A model generated the notes under the pieces. The model did no database searches and had not been told where the DNA came from. It saw only the letters and a program-made list of their open reading frames with translations. 14,474 nucleotides of DNA, from positions 1 through 14,474 of the forward strand of contig PCSF01000285.1 of NCBI GenBank assembly GCA_002771315.1, written 5' to 3'. A program made the translations under genes and the position numbers. Origin of the DNA: Desulfobacterales bacterium CG23_combo_of_CG06-09_8_20_14_all_52_9 (GTDB lineage Bacteria; Desulfobacterota; Desulfobacteria; Desulfobacterales; UBA2156). Each line of letters begins with the position of its first letter. Within the stretch, counting starts at the first letter, position 1. Positions 12,986 through 14,474 of this stretch are shown piece after piece.

Positions 12986-14474
12986 CTACAACGCAACTTG
13001 TTTTATAAAAAAGAATCTCATTTCGTGCTTGCGTTTATGCGAAAGATAGGCGCGGTGGTTTCGCTGCTGGATCCACCGGATCAACTCCACGATGCTTTGC
13101 GGGCAATACTGACGCATCGGTAAAACAATCCGCAGCAGGATCCTAAGCTGCGAGAGCGTAACAGCTGGTGCTTTTTTTCCCCAACCTGATTTTCAGGTGC
13201 CAGAGGAAAAAGTGTGCCAGCATGCAAGTTAGGATGTGATGGTGCCAGCCTGGAAATTTTCGAACCTCGTAGTGATCCATGCCGAGTTCGGTCTTGGTCT
13301 CTTCGAAGCATTGTTCGATCGCCCAGCGAAGCCCGCTGAGCCAGACGAAGGTTTCGAGCCTGCTGGAAGCAGCAGCGTCGCTGATATAAAAGGAATACTT
13401 CGGATCGGCACCAAGGGTTCTGCGCACGAGCAGCCAGTGGGTTTTCTCGGGAAGCCCCTGTATGGCCAAGACCACCCGACGCCGGGTGAATTCGTACTCG
13501 ATGGGCCCTTTGGTGCCCTCGGAGACTTTGCGCCGGTACCAAAAGTAGCGATGAATCCCTTTGGCTAGAGTCCCCAGGCTGATCGGCTCTTTGGCCTTGT
13601 CGGAAAGAACTCTGCGCGTGCGCTGCTCTCCGGCATAGCGATAGGTTTTGCGGACAACCACAGGCTGCTTTGCCCAGCAGAGCGTATCGTGGGGCACCTG
13701 CAGCAGATAGGTCACACCGGAGAGGCTGTCCACGGCTTGCATAAACTCGGGATTCCAATAGACCGAATCGGCCAGCACGTACCGGAAAGGCAGAATACCT
13801 TCATCTGAGATTTGCTTTAGCATCTCGGCTGCAAGCTGGGGTTTGGTTTGAAATTTCGTTTCTTCGGGAAGTTTGCATTTTTCCCTTCGCTCGGTGTATG
13901 CGTCGGTGAACCACTTTTCAGGAAGATACAGTTGTTTATCCACCAGGGCATATCCATAAGGGGATGTGTAGGCGACAAAAACGCCAACTTGGCAGTTTTC
14001 AACCTTGCCGATGGTGCCGCAGTATTGTTTGCCGACGCCGATGGAGTCGTCGCCTTTTTTAGCGAAGCCGCTCTCGTCAAAGACGAGCACCCCATCCGGA
14101 TGCCCGAGGTCATCGACAAGAAAACTACGATACTTAGTAATGATCTTTTTGTCATCCCATGGGGCGTCGCTGACAAAGCGTTGCATGGCGCGAACTTTTC
14201 CACCATCGACGGCAAGGGCGATCGGCTCGATAGATTTTCGCTCCAGCTCTCCGAACTGGCCGACCATGTACTGGAAAAAATGCTCACGCGATTCGGATCG
14301 CTGAAAACAATCGCTGAACTGATCATGGAATCCTTTGAGCTCACTCATGAAATCATCGATGTCGCTTGTTTCCAAATTAAACTTGGGGACCGGGTACAGA
14401 TACTCCGATTCCCGACATTCGGGCAGCATGGCTTGCCTCCTTTCGCTGGTTTGTTTCGCAATGTAGACGAAACC
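12986..14474 (-). mobile_element. IS701-like insertion sequence, right end unresolved
   Basis: A single transposase gene of the IS701 type with short flanks. Restoring the reading frame carries the protein to a stop at 12986, so the left boundary is near or just beyond there and only about 25 nt from the -35 box of the tRNA-Gln promoter. CTACA followed two bases later by GC occurs at the left (12986 onward) and in reverse complement near 14460-14466. This is a possible but poor inverted repeat. I could not identify a target-site duplication, and the element may extend past the window. Confidence 0.6.
13143..14429 (-). CDS. IS701-family transposase (DDE_5), C-terminus frameshifted
   Basis: 428 residues from an ATG at 14429 with AAAGGAGG upstream. 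The DDE nuclease core is recognisable: D118 in VLVFDESGFAKKG, D221 in YVLADSVYW, and E372 in RWAIEQCFEETKTELGMDHYEVR, followed by GWHHHILTCMLAHFFLWHL. SIGVGKQYCGTIGKVENCQ (about 129-147) is the family hallmark. The frame ends early as LGKKSTSCYALAA at 13143. At the A7 run (13172-13178) a +1 shift gives LGKKAPAVTLSQLRILLRIVLP and about 50 more residues, ending at 12986. That tail is what I expect for IS701 transposases. All catalytic residues lie before the break, so activity may be reduced but not necessarily lost. The cause could be an inserted A, slippage during expression, or an assembly error. Confidence 0.92.
   Translation of the reverse strand: MLPECRESEYLYPVPKFNLETSDIDDFMSELKGFHDQFSDCFQRSESREHFFQYMVGQFGELERKSIEPIALAVDGGKVRAMQRFVSDAPWDDKKIITKYRSFLVDDLGHPDGVLVFDESGFAKKGDDSIGVGKQYCGTIGKVENCQVGVFVAYTSPYGYALVDKQLYLPEKWFTDAYTERREKCKLPEETKFQTKPQLAAEMLKQISDEGILPFRYVLADSVYWNPEFMQAVDSLSGVTYLLQVPHDTLCWAKQPVVVRKTYRYAGEQRTRRVLSDKAKEPISLGTLAKGIHRYFWYRRKVSEGTKGPIEYEFTRRRVVLAIQGLPEKTHWLLVRRTLGADPKYSFYISDAAASSRLETFVWLSGLRWAIEQCFEETKTELGMDHYEVRKFPGWHHHILTCMLAHFFLWHLKIRLGKKSTSCYALAA

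Noticed and set aside
13081..13758. Minus-strand ORF in the -1 frame over the transposase 3' half
   Set aside because: The -1 frame at the A7 run gives a Ser/Arg-rich nonsense tail. The +1 frame gives the family-like tail instead.
1..14474. CRISPR array or defence system
   Set aside because: No regularly spaced direct repeats and no recognisable Cas, restriction, toxin-antitoxin or other defence protein on either strand.

Overview
The window is about 14.5 kb of bacterial chromosome, and almost every gene lies on the minus strand. Gene content (a BMP-type ABC importer, a TAXI-type TRAP importer, a rubredoxin-domain membrane protein, GlnRS with its own tRNA-Gln, an IS701-like transposase) suggests an anaerobic or microaerophilic Gram-negative heterotroph. 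A Desulfobacterota-like bacterium is my best guess. That is an inference from family content; no taxonomic marker was tested.

Layout, left to right. (1) 1-285 has no gene but holds a striking ~118-bp imperfect palindrome. (2) 286-1127 is a YpfJ-type zinc metallopeptidase gene broken by a one-base frameshift. (3) 1348-6177 is a complete ABC importer operon read leftward: BMP-family binding protein, double ATPase, and two permeases whose genes are 1 nt apart. A hairpin lies between the binding-protein and ATPase genes. (4) 6646-7287, the only plus-strand gene, encodes a rubredoxin-like domain on a four-helix membrane domain (DUF2231-like). (5) 7315-10815 is a TAXI-TRAP importer operon: binding protein, DUF1850 protein, and a fused 4TM/12TM permease that is split into two ORFs at a T6 run with an ATGA overlap. 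A strong hairpin plus U-tract sits directly before the DUF1850 start codon. A sigma70-like promoter with a 13-bp palindrome over its -35 box lies upstream. (6) 11013-12961 is a translation module: a near-consensus promoter, tRNA-Gln(CUG), then glnS. (7) 12986-14474 is an IS701-like element whose transposase has lost its C-terminus to a frameshift at an A7 run; its right end is not resolved.

How the parts work together. Two binding-protein-dependent importers occupy about 60% of the window. Both place a stem-loop just after the binding-protein gene, consistent with making more binding protein than membrane subunits. The tRNA-Gln/glnS pair puts an aminoacyl-tRNA synthetase and its substrate tRNA under one promoter, and the IS lies immediately upstream in the same orientation.

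Three genes carry single-nucleotide frame breaks, two of them in homopolymers. This could be real decay, recoding, or residual indel errors in the assembly. I see no convincing new defence system or CRISPR array. The most unexplained items are the palindrome at the left edge, the shared sequence at the 3' ends of two unrelated neighbouring genes, and the attenuator in the TRAP operon.
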